Source: Treponema sp. (GTDB lineage: Bacteria; Spirochaetota; Spirochaetia; Treponematales; Treponemataceae). Taken from it: 41,765 nucleotides of DNA. Shown here one piece after another: positions 14,717-23,804 of the stretch; positions within the stretch are counted from its first letter, which is position 1, and each line of letters starts with the position of its first letter. The notes below the pieces were generated by a model, which did not search any database, had not been told where the DNA came from, and was given only the letters and a program-made list of their open reading frames with translations. The stretch spans positions 1-41,765 of the forward strand of contig JAEEYO010000037.1 in NCBI GenBank assembly GCA_016288205.1. The letters run 5' to 3'. A program made the position numbers and the translations under genes.

Positions 14717-17194
14717 TCAGCCCACGGTCGCAGTCAAGAACACTTCGCTGCATCCGTTCTCCGCGGAAACAAGAGTGCCGTCAATCTTTGCATTTCCCTT
14801 GTCAACAGAGATTACAATCTTGCCGTCGTTCTTCTTGTTCACCACGTTGATGTGATATGTCACACCACGGAACTTGCGTGTCATCTCGGCTTTCTTCACA
14901 TGCTCAGGAAGACGTGGCTCAATGCGAAGTCCCTCGTAGGCAGGCTGGAGTCCACAGATGAACTGGCTCAGAGCGACGAAGTTCCAAGCAGCTGTTCCCG
15001 TAAGCCATGAGTTCTTTGCCTCACCGAATCTTCCGGCAGTCTTTCCGGCAATCATCTGCGCGTAAACATAAGGCTCCGTGCGGTGGATTTCGGAAATCTC
15101 CTCAAGATAGGCGGGCGCAATCTTCTTGTAGTGCTCCCACGCGTCATTCGGGCGGCCGGTCTTTATCTCACCGATGATTACCCAAGGATTGTTGTGGCAG
15201 AAGATTCCTCCGTTCTCCTTGTATCCCGGCGGATATGATGAGACCTCACCGAGTTCCACGTGGTATGAGCTGTATGGAGGATCAACGATGCAGATTCCGT
15301 ACTTTGAGTCAAGATACTTCTTCACGCTGTCCAAGGCCTTCGCAGGATATCCCTTGTCGGCTCCGCACTGTGCCATTGTTCCGAATCCCTGAGTCTCAAT
15401 GAAGATTTTTCCGTCATCGCACTCTTTGCTTCCAATCTTATGACCGAAATCATCGTATGCGCGGATATACCAGTCTCCGTCCCATCCAGCGCTGCAGATT
15501 GCCGCTTCCATCTTCTTGCAAAGATCCTCAGCCTTCTTAGCCTCAGCCTCGTCTCCCATAATGCGGCACATAGCGGCATAATCCGGGGTAACATAGACGA
15601 ACATCTGCGCGATCATCACGGACTCAGCGTTCTTTCCTTCCTTATTAGTACAAGTCTGGAATGAATCGTTCGGATCCTTTGAGAAGCAGTTCAGGTTAAG
15701 ACAGTCGTTCCAGTCAGCGCGTCCGATGAGCGGAAGACCGTGCGGTCCCATGTGGTTGGGAATATAGTTGTAGGAGCGTTTCAGGTGCTCGAACATGGTA
15801 GCCTTGTTTGTCTCGGAGTTGTCAAAAGGAACCTCAACCTTAAGGAAATCCTTGTCTCCGGTCTCGCGGATGTAGTTGCCCACGCCCAGAACAAGCCAGA
15901 GCGGATCGTCGTTGAAATTGGAACCGATGTCGGCATTACCCCTCTTGGTCAAAGGCTGGAACTGGTGATATGCGGAACCGTCCTCAAACTGTGTGGCTGC
16001 AACATCATAAAGCCTCTCGCGGATTCTCTTAGACGGAAGCTGATGCGCGGCACCGAGCATGTCCTGGGAAGTATCGCGGAAACCAAGTCCACGTCCGATT
16101 CCACTCTCGAAGTAAGAGGCGGAGCGAGCGAAATTGTAAGTGACGACGCACTGATACTGATTCCACACTGCCATGCGGTCAAGCTTCTCGTCTCCCGTGC
16201 TGATTGCAAAGTGAGAGAGCGTCTCGTCCCAGAATGAGCGGAGAGCGTTGTATGCGGCCTCAACCTTTTCCTTCGTGCTGAACTTTTCCTGCAGCGCATA
16301 GGCCTTCTCTTTGTTTACGATGCCAGAATACTTGTTCGTAGCTTTGAACGGCTGCTTCACGTCCTTCTCAGAGATGAATTTCTTGTCCTCAGGATTCTCA
16401 ATGTAGCCGAGGATGAAAACATAAGTCTTGCTTTCCCCTGCCTTGAGAGTGCAGTTCAAACGGTGGCTTGCAATGGGAGACCAACCGTCGGCAACAGAAT
16501 TTCCGCTCTTTCCGGAAAGAATCACATTTGCCTCGTCGAGGGAATTGTGCAGACCAAGGAATGTCTCGCGGTCAGTGTCGAATCCGTCGATGGGTGAGTT
16601 CACGCTGTAGAAAGCGAAGTGATTTCGTCTCTCGCGGTACTCCGTCTTATGGTAGATTACGCTTCCCTCAATCTCCACCTCGCCAGTGGAAAGATTCCTC
16701 TGGAAGTTCTCGCCGTCAGTCTGTCCGTTGTACAAACACCACTCAATGAATGAAACAAGAGAAATGTCCTTGTCCGACTTCCCCTTGTTCGTGAGAGTGA
16801 CCATCTCCACCTCACAGTTCTCACCGTTCGGAACCATATAAAGCACGTCTGCGGCAAGACCGTTTTTCTCAGACGCAATCTTGGTGTAACCAAAACCGTG
16901 GCGGCACTCGTACTTGTCCAGCTTGGTCTTCATCGGCTTGAATCCGGGGTTCCAGATTGCATCCCCGTCCTTGATGAAGAAATAACGACCGTTGCAGTCA
17001 AGCGGAATGTCATTGTAGCGGTAGCGTGTCAGACGTCTGAGTCGTGCGTCCGTATAAAAAGCATAACCGCCGGCTGTGTTTGAGATAAGAGAAAAGAATT
17101 TCTCATTTCCCAGATAGTTAATCCACGGGTAAGGCGTGAGCGGCTCGTTGATAACGTACTCACGTTCCTTGTCGTCAAAAAATCCGAACTTCAT
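14717..17194 (-). CDS. Cellobiose phosphorylase (GH94)
   Basis: The start is the ATG at 17194 (MKFGFFDDKEREYVIN) preceded by GGAGG; the frame extends upstream but without a ribosome site. The 825-residue length matches cellobiose phosphorylases. It has an N-terminal beta-sandwich, then the (alpha/alpha)6 barrel with SGIGRGLGFRDTSQD at about 365-379 and the ADWND motif at about 493-497 that carries the catalytic acid Asp. HQFQPLTKRGN is also family-typical. It splits cellobiose with phosphate into glucose 1-phosphate and glucose in the cytoplasm, saving ATP. No signal peptide is present. It suggests that the host takes up cellulose breakdown products. It is a single-gene unit with its own promoter and a strong terminator. 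A related disaccharide phosphorylase cannot be excluded. Confidence 0.9.
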   Translation of the reverse strand: MKFGFFDDKEREYVINEPLTPYPWINYLGNEKFFSLISNTAGGYAFYTDARLRRLTRYRYNDIPLDCNGRYFFIKDGDAIWNPGFKPMKTKLDKYECRHGFGYTKIASEKNGLAADVLYMVPNGENCEVEMVTLTNKGKSDKDISLVSFIEWCLYNGQTDGENFQRNLSTGEVEIEGSVIYHKTEYRERRNHFAFYSVNSPIDGFDTDRETFLGLHNSLDEANVILSGKSGNSVADGWSPIASHRLNCTLKAGESKTYVFILGYIENPEDKKFISEKDVKQPFKATNKYSGIVNKEKAYALQEKFSTKEKVEAAYNALRSFWDETLSHFAISTGDEKLDRMAVWNQYQCVVTYNFARSASYFESGIGRGLGFRDTSQDMLGAAHQLPSKRIRERLYDVAATQFEDGSAYHQFQPLTKRGNADIGSNFNDDPLWLVLGVGNYIRETGDKDFLKVEVPFDNSETNKATMFEHLKRSYNYIPNHMGPHGLPLIGRADWNDCLNLNCFSKDPNDSFQTCTNKEGKNAESVMIAQMFVYVTPDYAAMCRIMGDEAEAKKAEDLCKKMEAAICSAGWDGDWYIRAYDDFGHKIGSKECDDGKIFIETQGFGTMAQCGADKGYPAKALDSVKKYLDSKYGICIVDPPYSSYHVELGEVSSYPPGYKENGGIFCHNNPWVIIGEIKTGRPNDAWEHYKKIAPAYLEEISEIHRTEPYVYAQMIAGKTAGRFGEAKNSWLTGTAAWNFVALSQFICGLQPAYEGLRIEPRLPEHVKKAEMTRKFRGVTYHINVVNKKNDGKIVISVDKGNAKIDGTLVSAENGCSEVFLTATVG

Positions 17195-17249
17195 AGTTCC
17201 TCCAAAATCCTCCAAATTTGCTCCCTGGAACAAAAATTCCAGTCCTTCA

Positions 17250-17278
17250 ATTCTACCACAGAAAAACCTTGCTTGCAA
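17250..17278 (-). promoter_or_regulatory. Promoter of the GH94 gene
   Basis: TTGCAA (17273-17278), a 17-bp spacer and TAGAAT (17250-17255). The leader of about 49 nt holds a CTGGAA/TTCCAG hairpin before the GGAGG. Confidence 0.6.
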
Positions 17279-17293
17279 GTCCAAAATCCACCT

Positions 17294-17322
17294 TTTACTT
17301 TTTTTACTCTTTCTGATATAAT
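17294..17322 (+). promoter_or_regulatory. Promoter of the AAA-ATPase/nuclease-like gene
   Basis: TTTACT (17294-17299), a 17-bp spacer and consensus TATAAT (17317-17322). The ATG at 17353 has GGAGG 5 nt upstream. Confidence 0.7.
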
Positions 17323-17352
17323 AAATATGATTTCTTAAAACTGGAGGCAGAC

Positions 17353-18939
17353 ATGGGAATCTATCTTAATCCTAGCAATGCGATGCTGAAAAAACTGCTC
17401 AACTCGAAGATTTATATTGATAAATCGCTTTTGCTCAGGGAACTGAATGCATTGGTAAACACCGGGGACTGTTTTGTCTGTGTTTCCCGCCCACGCCGAT
17501 TCGGAAAAACCATGGCAGGAGCGATGATTGCCGCATATTACTCAAAGGGATGTGATTCCTCCGAACTTTTTGCCCCACTTAAAATCGCCTCGGACAAAAG
17601 CTTTTCCGAGCACTTGAACAAATACAACGTGATTCAGTTTGACATAAATTCATTTTACAATGCGACACGAAAAAAGGACAACCTGATTGAATATATCACC
17701 GACACCATAAATAAAGAAATTGCCGACGCATTCCCGCAGGCAAAAATTGACATACAGAATGACACCCTTTCAAATGCCATACTCAAGGCATGGGGAGCCA
17801 CCGGGGAATCTTTCATAATCCTAATGGATGAGTATGACGTGCTTATCCGGGCTCAGGTTCCAAAAAAGATTTTTGATGACTACCTGAATTTTCTGAGCAG
17901 CCTCTTCAAAAACAGCACCCTGAAACCCGCAATCGCGCTCGCATATCTGACAGGCATACTTCCGATTGTACGTGACCGGATTCAGTCGAAAATGAATGAG
18001 TTCGATGAATATTCCATGCTGAACGCAAGGCAGCTCTCTGAGTTCACGGGATTCACCGAGGATGAGGTAAAATCTCTTTGCGACGAATACGACATGGATT
18101 ACGATGAGTGCAGGCGATGGTATGACGGCTACAAAATGAACGATGCAATCAGCGTGTACAGCCCGAAGTCAATGGTCAGCGCGATGCAGGCACATGAATA
18201 CGGAAATTACTGGACCACCACCGGATCCTACGAGGCACTGAGCAACTACATTCTCATGGACTTCGACGGAATCAAGGATGATGTGATTTCGATGATAGGA
18301 GGGAAAAAAGTTCCGGTGAACGTTCTCACCTATTTGAACACGCTTACTGATTTTAAATCCAAGAATGATGTCTTCACATACTTGATTCATCTCGGCTATC
18401 TGTCCTACGACCGCAAGAACAAGGAATGTTTCATCCCGAACAACGAGATCCGCATCGAATGGATAAACGCCATAGAGAACGCACCCGACTACAAGGAGAT
18501 AATCGAGATGGTGAACGGAAGCCGCGAGCTTTTGGACCGCACCCTGCAATGCGACGAGGAATATGTCGCACAGGCATTGGACAAGGCTCACATGCGGACA
18601 AGCAATCCCCTCACCTACAACAACGAGGCATCCTTTCAGAGTGCGATGGGCATTGCATATTTCTACGCAAACTCAAAGTACACCATAATCAAGGAGCTTC
18701 CGACCGGAAAGGGATACGCCGACCTTGCCCTGATCCCCTACGTCCCGAACATTCCAGCCATTATCATAGAGCTGAAAAACAACAGGAGCGCGGAAAGTGC
18801 AATCAATCAAATCAAGGAAAAAAAATACGACGACCTCCTTGAGCACTACCGCGGGGACCTTCTCTTCGCCGGGATAAATTACGACCCCGACACAAAAAAA
18901 CATGAGTGCAAGATTGGCAAGTTTAAAGTGGAAAGTTGA
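17353..18939 (+). CDS. AAA-ATPase-like protein with PD-(D/E)XK nuclease-like C-terminus
   Basis: The 528-residue protein has an N-terminal AAA-ATPase-like domain (PF09820 type). A P-loop variant RPRRFGKT lies at about 46-53 and a Walker-B-like FIILMDEYDVL near 157. A PD-(D/E)XK fold lies at the C-terminus (GYADLALIPYVPNIPAIIIELKNNR, with D and E-x-K spacing). This family is abundant and multi-copy in Treponema, Bacteroidetes and some Firmicutes; a function is not established, and roles in mobile-element or defence biology are speculation. It has a clear GGAGG and a promoter. The last residues (KFKVES) and the stop are encoded by the start of a heptad repeat. Confidence 0.85.
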   Translation: MGIYLNPSNAMLKKLLNSKIYIDKSLLLRELNALVNTGDCFVCVSRPRRFGKTMAGAMIAAYYSKGCDSSELFAPLKIASDKSFSEHLNKYNVIQFDINSFYNATRKKDNLIEYITDTINKEIADAFPQAKIDIQNDTLSNAILKAWGATGESFIILMDEYDVLIRAQVPKKIFDDYLNFLSSLFKNSTLKPAIALAYLTGILPIVRDRIQSKMNEFDEYSMLNARQLSEFTGFTEDEVKSLCDEYDMDYDECRRWYDGYKMNDAISVYSPKSMVSAMQAHEYGNYWTTTGSYEALSNYILMDFDGIKDDVISMIGGKKVPVNVLTYLNTLTDFKSKNDVFTYLIHLGYLSYDRKNKECFIPNNEIRIEWINAIENAPDYKEIIEMVNGSRELLDRTLQCDEEYVAQALDKAHMRTSNPLTYNNEASFQSAMGIAYFYANSKYTIIKELPTGKGYADLALIPYVPNIPAIIIELKNNRSAESAINQIKEKKYDDLLEHYRGDLLFAGINYDPDTKKHECKIGKFKVES

Positions 18940-18958
18940 AAGTGGAGAGTGGAAAGCT
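18924..18958 (+). repeat. Heptad repeat overlapping the 3' end of the AAA-ATPase-like gene
   Basis: Five purine-rich units, with the stop codon TGA inside a GTTGAAA unit. It shares a 32-nt identical core with the copy at 23754-23785, ending GAAAGCTGGGA. Confidence 0.8.
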
Positions 18959-18961
18959 GGG

Positions 18962-19011
18962 AGCGTCTGTTTATGAAATAATTCCGTAAGCAAACGCTGG
19001 CCATTTTTTTT
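18962..19011 (+). terminator. Terminator of the AAA-ATPase-like gene
   Basis: AGCGTCTGTTTA (18962-18973) pairs with TAAGCAAACGCT (18987-18998) over 12 positions with one mismatch and one G-U; GGCCA and eight T follow. Confidence 0.8.
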
Positions 19012-19023
19012 CACTATAAATAA

Positions 19024-19878
19024 TTAAGATAGACTTTTATTTTGCAAAAAGAATACCGGAGGTTCCCTTAATGGCTGTTCTAAAAGAACGCTACAGATTC
19101 TCGCTTTACAATGACTCATGTTTTTGTAACTCAGCTTTAAGTTCTTCAATTTGTTTGGAGAGGCTTCAAAAAAGTTATAGGAAATAAAATAAACCCATGA
19201 CCATGAATAAACCTTGATGACTGAGGTTGAATCAAACCCAGAAAGATTGAAAAGAGAAAGAAATGCGTGTCCTAGCGTACCAAAGTATTCAGGAAAATCC
19301 GCACCAAAAACATTTACACCGATAATGGCATAAACATATGCAAATATAACGAGCAACCCGAAAGTCCACAAAACACTTGGTATAGCTTTTATGACAGCCT
19401 TAACTATAATTCTGAGTTTTGCAAGCCCTGTAACAAGTCGTAGAGTTTTTATAACCCTAAGGGATTTTATGCCCTTTATAATTTTTACGGATTTAAAAAA
19501 CCGGAGTATCCTGAAAATTCCAAAAAACGGTAAGGAACCCAATATAGAAACAAGAACGATTAATAAATCGAATATATTCCACTTATTAAAGTGAAATACC
19601 TTGTCATCATTCTCGACCCTATACTCGCCGAAAAAATTTTTATTATAGACCACAAACTTCAGAAGCAATTCCAGAACAAAAAAGCCCAGACAGATTTGGT
19701 CTACAACAAAAAAGATCCCACCATATTTACCAGTCAAACTTTGAGAAGTTTCCATTCCAAGAACAACAACATTGACAATCACAACAAGCAACATGAAATA
19801 CTCAAATGGAGTGTCAGCATTGCCGTCAACAAATCTGCGAAAATCTTTTAAATTGTACTTCTTTTTCATATTTTGCAT
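19024..19878 (-). pseudogene. Voltage-gated cation channel (NaChBac-like), frameshifted near S6
   Basis: The frame gives 284 residues with S1-S3 (VVIVNVVVLGMETSQ, FFVLELLLKFVVYNKNFF, NIFDLLIVLVSILG), an S4 sensor rich in Arg/Lys (FRILRFFKSVKIIKGIKSLRVIKTLRL) and S5 (LLVIFAYVYAIIGVNVFG). The pore region reads LFNLSGFDSTSVIK, where channels of this family have TLESW: Glu is replaced by Asp, Trp is missing and the loop is short. S6 stops after WSWVYFISYNFF and the frame then gives an unrelated tail. In another frame, nt 19106-19156 read KQIEELKAELQKHESL and stop, which is the coiled-coil tail typical of these channels. A deletion plus frameshift has therefore removed S6. The start overlaps the stop of the zinc-ribbon gene (TAATG). 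Confidence 0.7.
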
Positions 19879-20183
19879 TACATATAAAAGTGATAGCCAG
19901 TCGGACTACTGTGGCACGAGCTTGGACTTGCCGATCCCGAAGAATGTCCACAATATCTGCAAACATAATTTCCATCATGCTGACCGATGTAAACATGGTA
20001 GCCACTCAAAGTTTTACTACATCCGCCTGCTGTAGCAGAATTTGATTTATGCCCACAACCACAGCATATATAACCATCGTCACATTCTTCGATGTACTCA
20101 TGCTGTCCCGATTCAGTCTTTGAACAACTTCCCCTTGTTGCCGTCCCCGACGTGTGTCCGCATCCTCTGCAAATGTAAGCCAT
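19878..20183 (-). CDS. Small protein with three tandem zinc-ribbon-like repeats
   Basis: The 101-residue protein is three near-equal units of about 33 residues, each of the form Y-[IV]-C-x2-C-G-H-x-S-x-S/T-A-x4-C-x-K/S-T-x-S/T-G-x-H-x-Y. Each unit supplies at least three Cys and one or two His, which suggests one zinc per unit. AGGAGG lies 8 nt before the ATG. There is no signal peptide. The stop overlaps the channel start (TAATG), so the two were translated as a coupled pair before the channel was damaged. It lies 58 bp after the secreted repeat protein and has no clear promoter of its own, so the three may form one transcript. I do not recognise a named family. Confidence 0.8.
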   Translation of the reverse strand: MAYICRGCGHTSGTATRGSCSKTESGQHEYIEECDDGYICCGCGHKSNSATAGGCSKTLSGYHVYIGQHDGNYVCRYCGHSSGSASPSSCHSSPTGYHFYM

Positions 20184-20241
20184 GATATGTTCCTCCTAAG
20201 AATAAAAAAAATTTTATTTTTCTTTCAAAATTTCTTTTCTT

Positions 20242-23200
20242 TTACTTCGCTGAAGTTTTGGAATTATTCCTATAGATATATGAACCATACAGTTGATAAT
20301 AACCATTAGCAGATTTTTCGTGATTTATGGTGTTAGTTTTTTCCCATCCACTGTATGGGTTCCACTTTCCAAGATTCCATTTATCACTGTCAAAGATTTT
20401 TTCGCCATCTTGCTCTTGGTAATAACATGGTGAATATCCAGCCTTTTCGCTTGCCTTGTTCAGTATGGCATATACGCGTACCGTGTCAGTGTCACCCCAC
20501 ACTGCACCGCTTGAACGGCTGTAATTACTGGCATTAAAGATAAACTTGCAATCTTCATACCGCTCATATTCTGAACCTGTACTTATTATTTTCAATGCAA
20601 GGATTTTTTCAACAAAGACCTCATCTTCTTTATTGCGCTGTACTCTCAGTTTCTTTTCTATCTCAACAATGGTAGCTGGATCTTTTCTATATATACTGGA
20701 ATCCTTGTAATAAAATCCATTGGCAAACTCGTCACGTTTTATGGCATTAGTTTTTTCCCATCCACTGTATGAATTCCAATTTCCAAGATCCCATTTATCA
20801 CTGTCAAAGATTTTCTCGCCCCCTTGTTCCTGATAATAGCATGGAGAATATCCTGCCTTTTCGCTTGCCTTGTTCATTATTGCATATACACGAGCCATAT
20901 CGCTTACAGAAGAATAGTATGAAGGAGTATGAGTATAAGTGTTTTTATCAAACTCAAATCTGTAATATCCATACTGTAACTCTTCCGATCCAGACAAGCC
21001 AGTCATTTTTAGTGCAAGGATTTTTTCAATAAATGACTCATCCTCTTTGTTACGCTTCATTTTCAGTTTCTTTTCTATCTCAACAATGGCATTGGTATCT
21101 TTTCGATATATATACGAATTATATCCCCGAGAATAACAGAATCCATTTGAACTCTCATCACACAATATAGTATTGGAAGTATCTGTTATATAATCCAACA
21201 GTTCATCCATCTTTTCCCATATACTACTATTCCAATTCCATTCTCCAAGATTCCATTTATCACTGTCAAAAATTCGTTTTCCGCCTTGCTCCTGATAATA
21301 GCATGGTGAATATCCAGCTTTCTCGCTCGCTTTGTTCAATATGGCATATACGCGAACTTTATCTGCAACAAAAGATTTCGATGATGGCGGATAACCGTAA
21401 CCTTTTGCGTTGAATTGGAACTCATAATTTCCATACTGCACTACGTCAGAGTTAGATACACTGCGTATTTCAAACCCAAGAATTTCCGCGACAAACTTTT
21501 CATCTTCTTTATTTCGCTGAGCTTTCAACTTAGCTTCTATTTCAGCAAGAGCCTTAGAATCTTTTCGATATATATACGAATTATAACCATCAAAATGATA
21601 ACGGAATCCATTAGCAGTGTCATCATAGAATATAGTATTGGCAGCGTCTACTTCCCGGTACTCCCCCATTATTTCCCATCGACTACTACTCCAGTTCCAT
21701 TCTCCAATCTCCCATTTTTCACAATCAAAAACCTTCTCAGAATCTTGCATTTGGTAATAGCAAGGAGAATATCCGGCTTTTTCGCTTGCCTTGTTCATTA
21801 TTGCATATACGCGAACATAATCGCTTACGACAGAAGGAATATGATGAAAATATTGTGATGAAGGTGGGCAGCCATAGCCATTTGCATTGAATTGGAATTC
21901 ACAATTCTCATACTGCAATTCTCTATAATCAGATATCTTTTGTATTTTCATGGCAAGAATTTTTGCAATATCTTCATCATCTTCCTTATCGCGTTGGGCT
22001 TTTTGCAAATCAAGTCTTTTTTGCTTTTCCAACTTCTCCGTACTAATGCGAATTTTATTTTGCTCAATTTTAACTTTTGAAATATTTTCCAAATACGATT
22101 TTCTTATCTCTTGCTCGCTAGAATCAGTCTTATACCCCGAACTTCTGAAAACTCCGTAATACAAATATGTATTTATGGGCTTTATGCTAAAATTCCCTTT
22201 TGCAATTATCTTCATCACCTCTTCAGTTATACCAGAAAATTTATACATGTATTTTTCACCTGGATTATTTGGTGAATAAATTTCCTGTCCAGCACCTGCA
22301 AGCAAAAGATTTTCCTTGTCGTCATACAGTCCGAATTGTATTTCATAAGGAATATAATTCCCGCTCATTCTAAAATAGACATCATTCTCTAAAGAAACAA
22401 AACTTGCTGGAAATGCGGTGTTTGATATTTTTGCAGGTGCTGCCAATGCAACTCCGGATTGCTTATAATATTTCAAAATTTCATTGTTTAATTCAATATA
22501 GCAATCCTCCTTTAACTTTTCCATTGACGGATTGTACTTAGATTGTATATTCAATGATATTGCAAGATCTTTTGTGGTCGGATAATATATGTCAACACCG
22601 GCATTCTTTATTTCCTGCTGACATTGATAATTTAATTTTATCAGTTCTTTCTCATATTTATCTACATCAACGGCATTAAATACAAAATCTCTGTAAGGAA
22701 CCCACCTCACTTCATTGCGCTCTACTGAAAATTTAAGGCCAAAAGTATCATGATCTAAATATGTGGTTTTTATAAAGTCTTTGTCTTTAAAATACCAATT
22801 ATAATTCTTTACCTCATTAGAAAAGTAAAAATCAATTGTTAGAATTTCACACATGGTCTTGAACTTTGAGGAAAGCTCAAAATCACAGTCCATAAGGTAT
22901 GTCGCAGTTTTACTTTTATAGTCAAGTTCTCCTCGTTCCAATTTACCGCTATAATAAAAATCATAAGGTGGAAATTCAGTGAAATATCTATAGAACTCTA
23001 TTAAGAGTTTATCCCAAGCTTCCTGGGGATCATCCCATAATCCCAGCTCAAGTCCCTTAGAACCTTTTTTCAATCTGGAGCTAACGGAATCAAATCCCTT
23101 CGAGGCTTCTTTTCGTGAAGTTTCTATTTGCATGGCATCATAATAATATCCAAGTGCATATATATATTCTTTTTTCGCTTCATGGGTCCTTGCTTTTGAC

Positions 23201-23280
23201 AAATACTCTTCGTAAGTTCCAGAAAAAGCCGGTAAAACCAAAGAAACACACAAACACAACAACAGGATTATTTTTTTCAC
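20242..23280 (-). CDS. Secreted protein with four tandem internal repeats
   Basis: The start is GTG at 23280 with GGAGG 6 nt upstream, giving 1012 residues; the frame extends 15 codons further without a ribosome site. Residues 1-20 are a Sec signal peptide (KKIILLLCLCVSLVLPAFSG). A helical, TPR-like start follows, then a region with FTEFPPYDFYYS. The C-terminal half has four units of about 140-154 residues, each with RNKEDE..., VRVYAI[LM]NKASEKAGYSPCYY and a Lys-Trp/Gly-Trp-Asn segment ending in SYIYRKD. Core copies at about 21790, 21331, 20869 and 20453 are very similar at DNA level, so the amplification is fairly recent. No function is known; an envelope or surface role is inferred from the signal peptide. 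AT-rich, accessory in character. Confidence 0.85.
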   Translation of the reverse strand: MKKIILLLCLCVSLVLPAFSGTYEEYLSKARTHEAKKEYIYALGYYYDAMQIETSRKEASKGFDSVSSRLKKGSKGLELGLWDDPQEAWDKLLIEFYRYFTEFPPYDFYYSGKLERGELDYKSKTATYLMDCDFELSSKFKTMCEILTIDFYFSNEVKNYNWYFKDKDFIKTTYLDHDTFGLKFSVERNEVRWVPYRDFVFNAVDVDKYEKELIKLNYQCQQEIKNAGVDIYYPTTKDLAISLNIQSKYNPSMEKLKEDCYIELNNEILKYYKQSGVALAAPAKISNTAFPASFVSLENDVYFRMSGNYIPYEIQFGLYDDKENLLLAGAGQEIYSPNNPGEKYMYKFSGITEEVMKIIAKGNFSIKPINTYLYYGVFRSSGYKTDSSEQEIRKSYLENISKVKIEQNKIRISTEKLEKQKRLDLQKAQRDKEDDEDIAKILAMKIQKISDYRELQYENCEFQFNANGYGCPPSSQYFHHIPSVVSDYVRVYAIMNKASEKAGYSPCYYQMQDSEKVFDCEKWEIGEWNWSSSRWEIMGEYREVDAANTIFYDDTANGFRYHFDGYNSYIYRKDSKALAEIEAKLKAQRNKEDEKFVAEILGFEIRSVSNSDVVQYGNYEFQFNAKGYGYPPSSKSFVADKVRVYAILNKASEKAGYSPCYYQEQGGKRIFDSDKWNLGEWNWNSSIWEKMDELLDYITDTSNTILCDESSNGFCYSRGYNSYIYRKDTNAIVEIEKKLKMKRNKEDESFIEKILALKMTGLSGSEELQYGYYRFEFDKNTYTHTPSYYSSVSDMARVYAIMNKASEKAGYSPCYYQEQGGEKIFDSDKWDLGNWNSYSGWEKTNAIKRDEFANGFYYKDSSIYRKDPATIVEIEKKLRVQRNKEDEVFVEKILALKIISTGSEYERYEDCKFIFNASNYSRSSGAVWGDTDTVRVYAILNKASEKAGYSPCYYQEQDGEKIFDSDKWNLGKWNPYSGWEKTNTINHEKSANGYYQLYGSYIYRNNSKTSAK

Positions 23281-23337
23281 AAGTCGCCTCCTCCAAAATT
23301 CACCTACTCTGACTACGCAAAACAAGCTCTTACAATA

Positions 23338-23366
23338 ATGATAATACGCTTTTTACCTATTGTCAA
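23338..23366 (-). promoter_or_regulatory. Promoter of the secreted repeat-protein gene
   Basis: TTGACA (23361-23366), a 17-bp spacer and TATCAT (23338-23343), about 50 nt before the GTG start. It faces the XRE gene promoter. Confidence 0.75.
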
Positions 23367-23380
23367 TAATTAATTTCTAG

Positions 23381-23431
23381 AAACTTGTATTTTACATAAG
23401 TTTAAAAATCAGTGATAAAGTTGGAAACTTT
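23381..23431 (+). promoter_or_regulatory. XRE gene promoter with repeated AAACTT/AAGTTT half-sites
   Basis: TTTACA (23391-23396), a 17-bp spacer and GATAAA (23414-23419) form a plausible promoter. Half-sites AAACTT (23381), AAGTTT (23398) and the inverted repeat AAAGTT-GGA-AACTTT (23417-23431) overlap it. They end 5 bp before the ATG at 23436, a natural layout for self-repression. Confidence 0.45.
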
Positions 23432-23435
23432 AAGA

Positions 23436-23762
23436 ATGGAATCACACGAAATACGGGAATGTCTCAGCCATAATCTCAAAAAATACCGCAAAACAAAAGG
23501 ATGGTCGCAGTTTGAGTTGGCGGAAAAAGCAGAAATCTCCGAACAGACCATAAACTCCATCGAGGGATTACGCCTTTGGCCGAGCGACAAAACACTGTCG
23601 AAAATATGTCAGGCACTTGAAGTTGAAATGTACAAACTATTTGTTCCTCAAAAAATGTCAGTGCAATCAGAAGCTGTGTCTGAGCTAAAACATGCCGTCA
23701 TAAAAACCGTAGAGGAACTTGTGCATGACACACTAAGCGAATGGGGAAAGCAAGAAAGTTGA
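23436..23762 (+). CDS. XRE-family helix-turn-helix regulator
   Basis: The ATG at 23436 is preferred (MESHEIRECLSHNLKKYRK, 108 residues) over an upstream GTG at 23412, because the GTG lies within the promoter and operator-like repeats. The XRE helix-turn-helix covers about 10-65 (LKKYRKTKGWSQFELAEKAEISEQTINSIEGLRLWPSDKTL, given here only as a domain description). The C-terminal 40 residues are helical and probably mediate dimer formation. It is divergent from the secreted repeat protein and may control both. The last codons and the stop (TGA in GTTGA) are the start of a heptad repeat. Confidence 0.85.
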   Translation: MESHEIRECLSHNLKKYRKTKGWSQFELAEKAEISEQTINSIEGLRLWPSDKTLSKICQALEVEMYKLFVPQKMSVQSEAVSELKHAVIKTVEELVHDTLSEWGKQES

Positions 23763-23785
23763 AAGTGGAGAGTGGAAAGCTGGGA
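23754..23785 (+). repeat. Heptad repeat overlapping the XRE gene stop
   Basis: Purine-rich units GTTGAAA, GTGGAGA and GTGGAAA end in GCTGGGA. The 32-nt core is identical to the copy at 18924-18958, and the stop codon lies at the same place in the unit. Confidence 0.8.
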
Positions 23786-23786
23786 A

Positions 23787-23804
23787 ACTGTGAAAACTGA
23801 ATCT
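23787..23804 (+). repeat. Left 18-bp direct repeat
   Basis: ACTGTGAAAACTGAATCT, repeated exactly at 24082-24099. The two copies enclose 277 bp with a large imperfect palindrome. Confidence 0.85.

Noticed and set aside
19908..19924. Sigma-54-like site TGGCAC...TTGG on the plus strand
   Set aside because: The spacing is one base short of the -24/-12 consensus and it lies within the zinc-ribbon coding region, with no plus-strand gene downstream.
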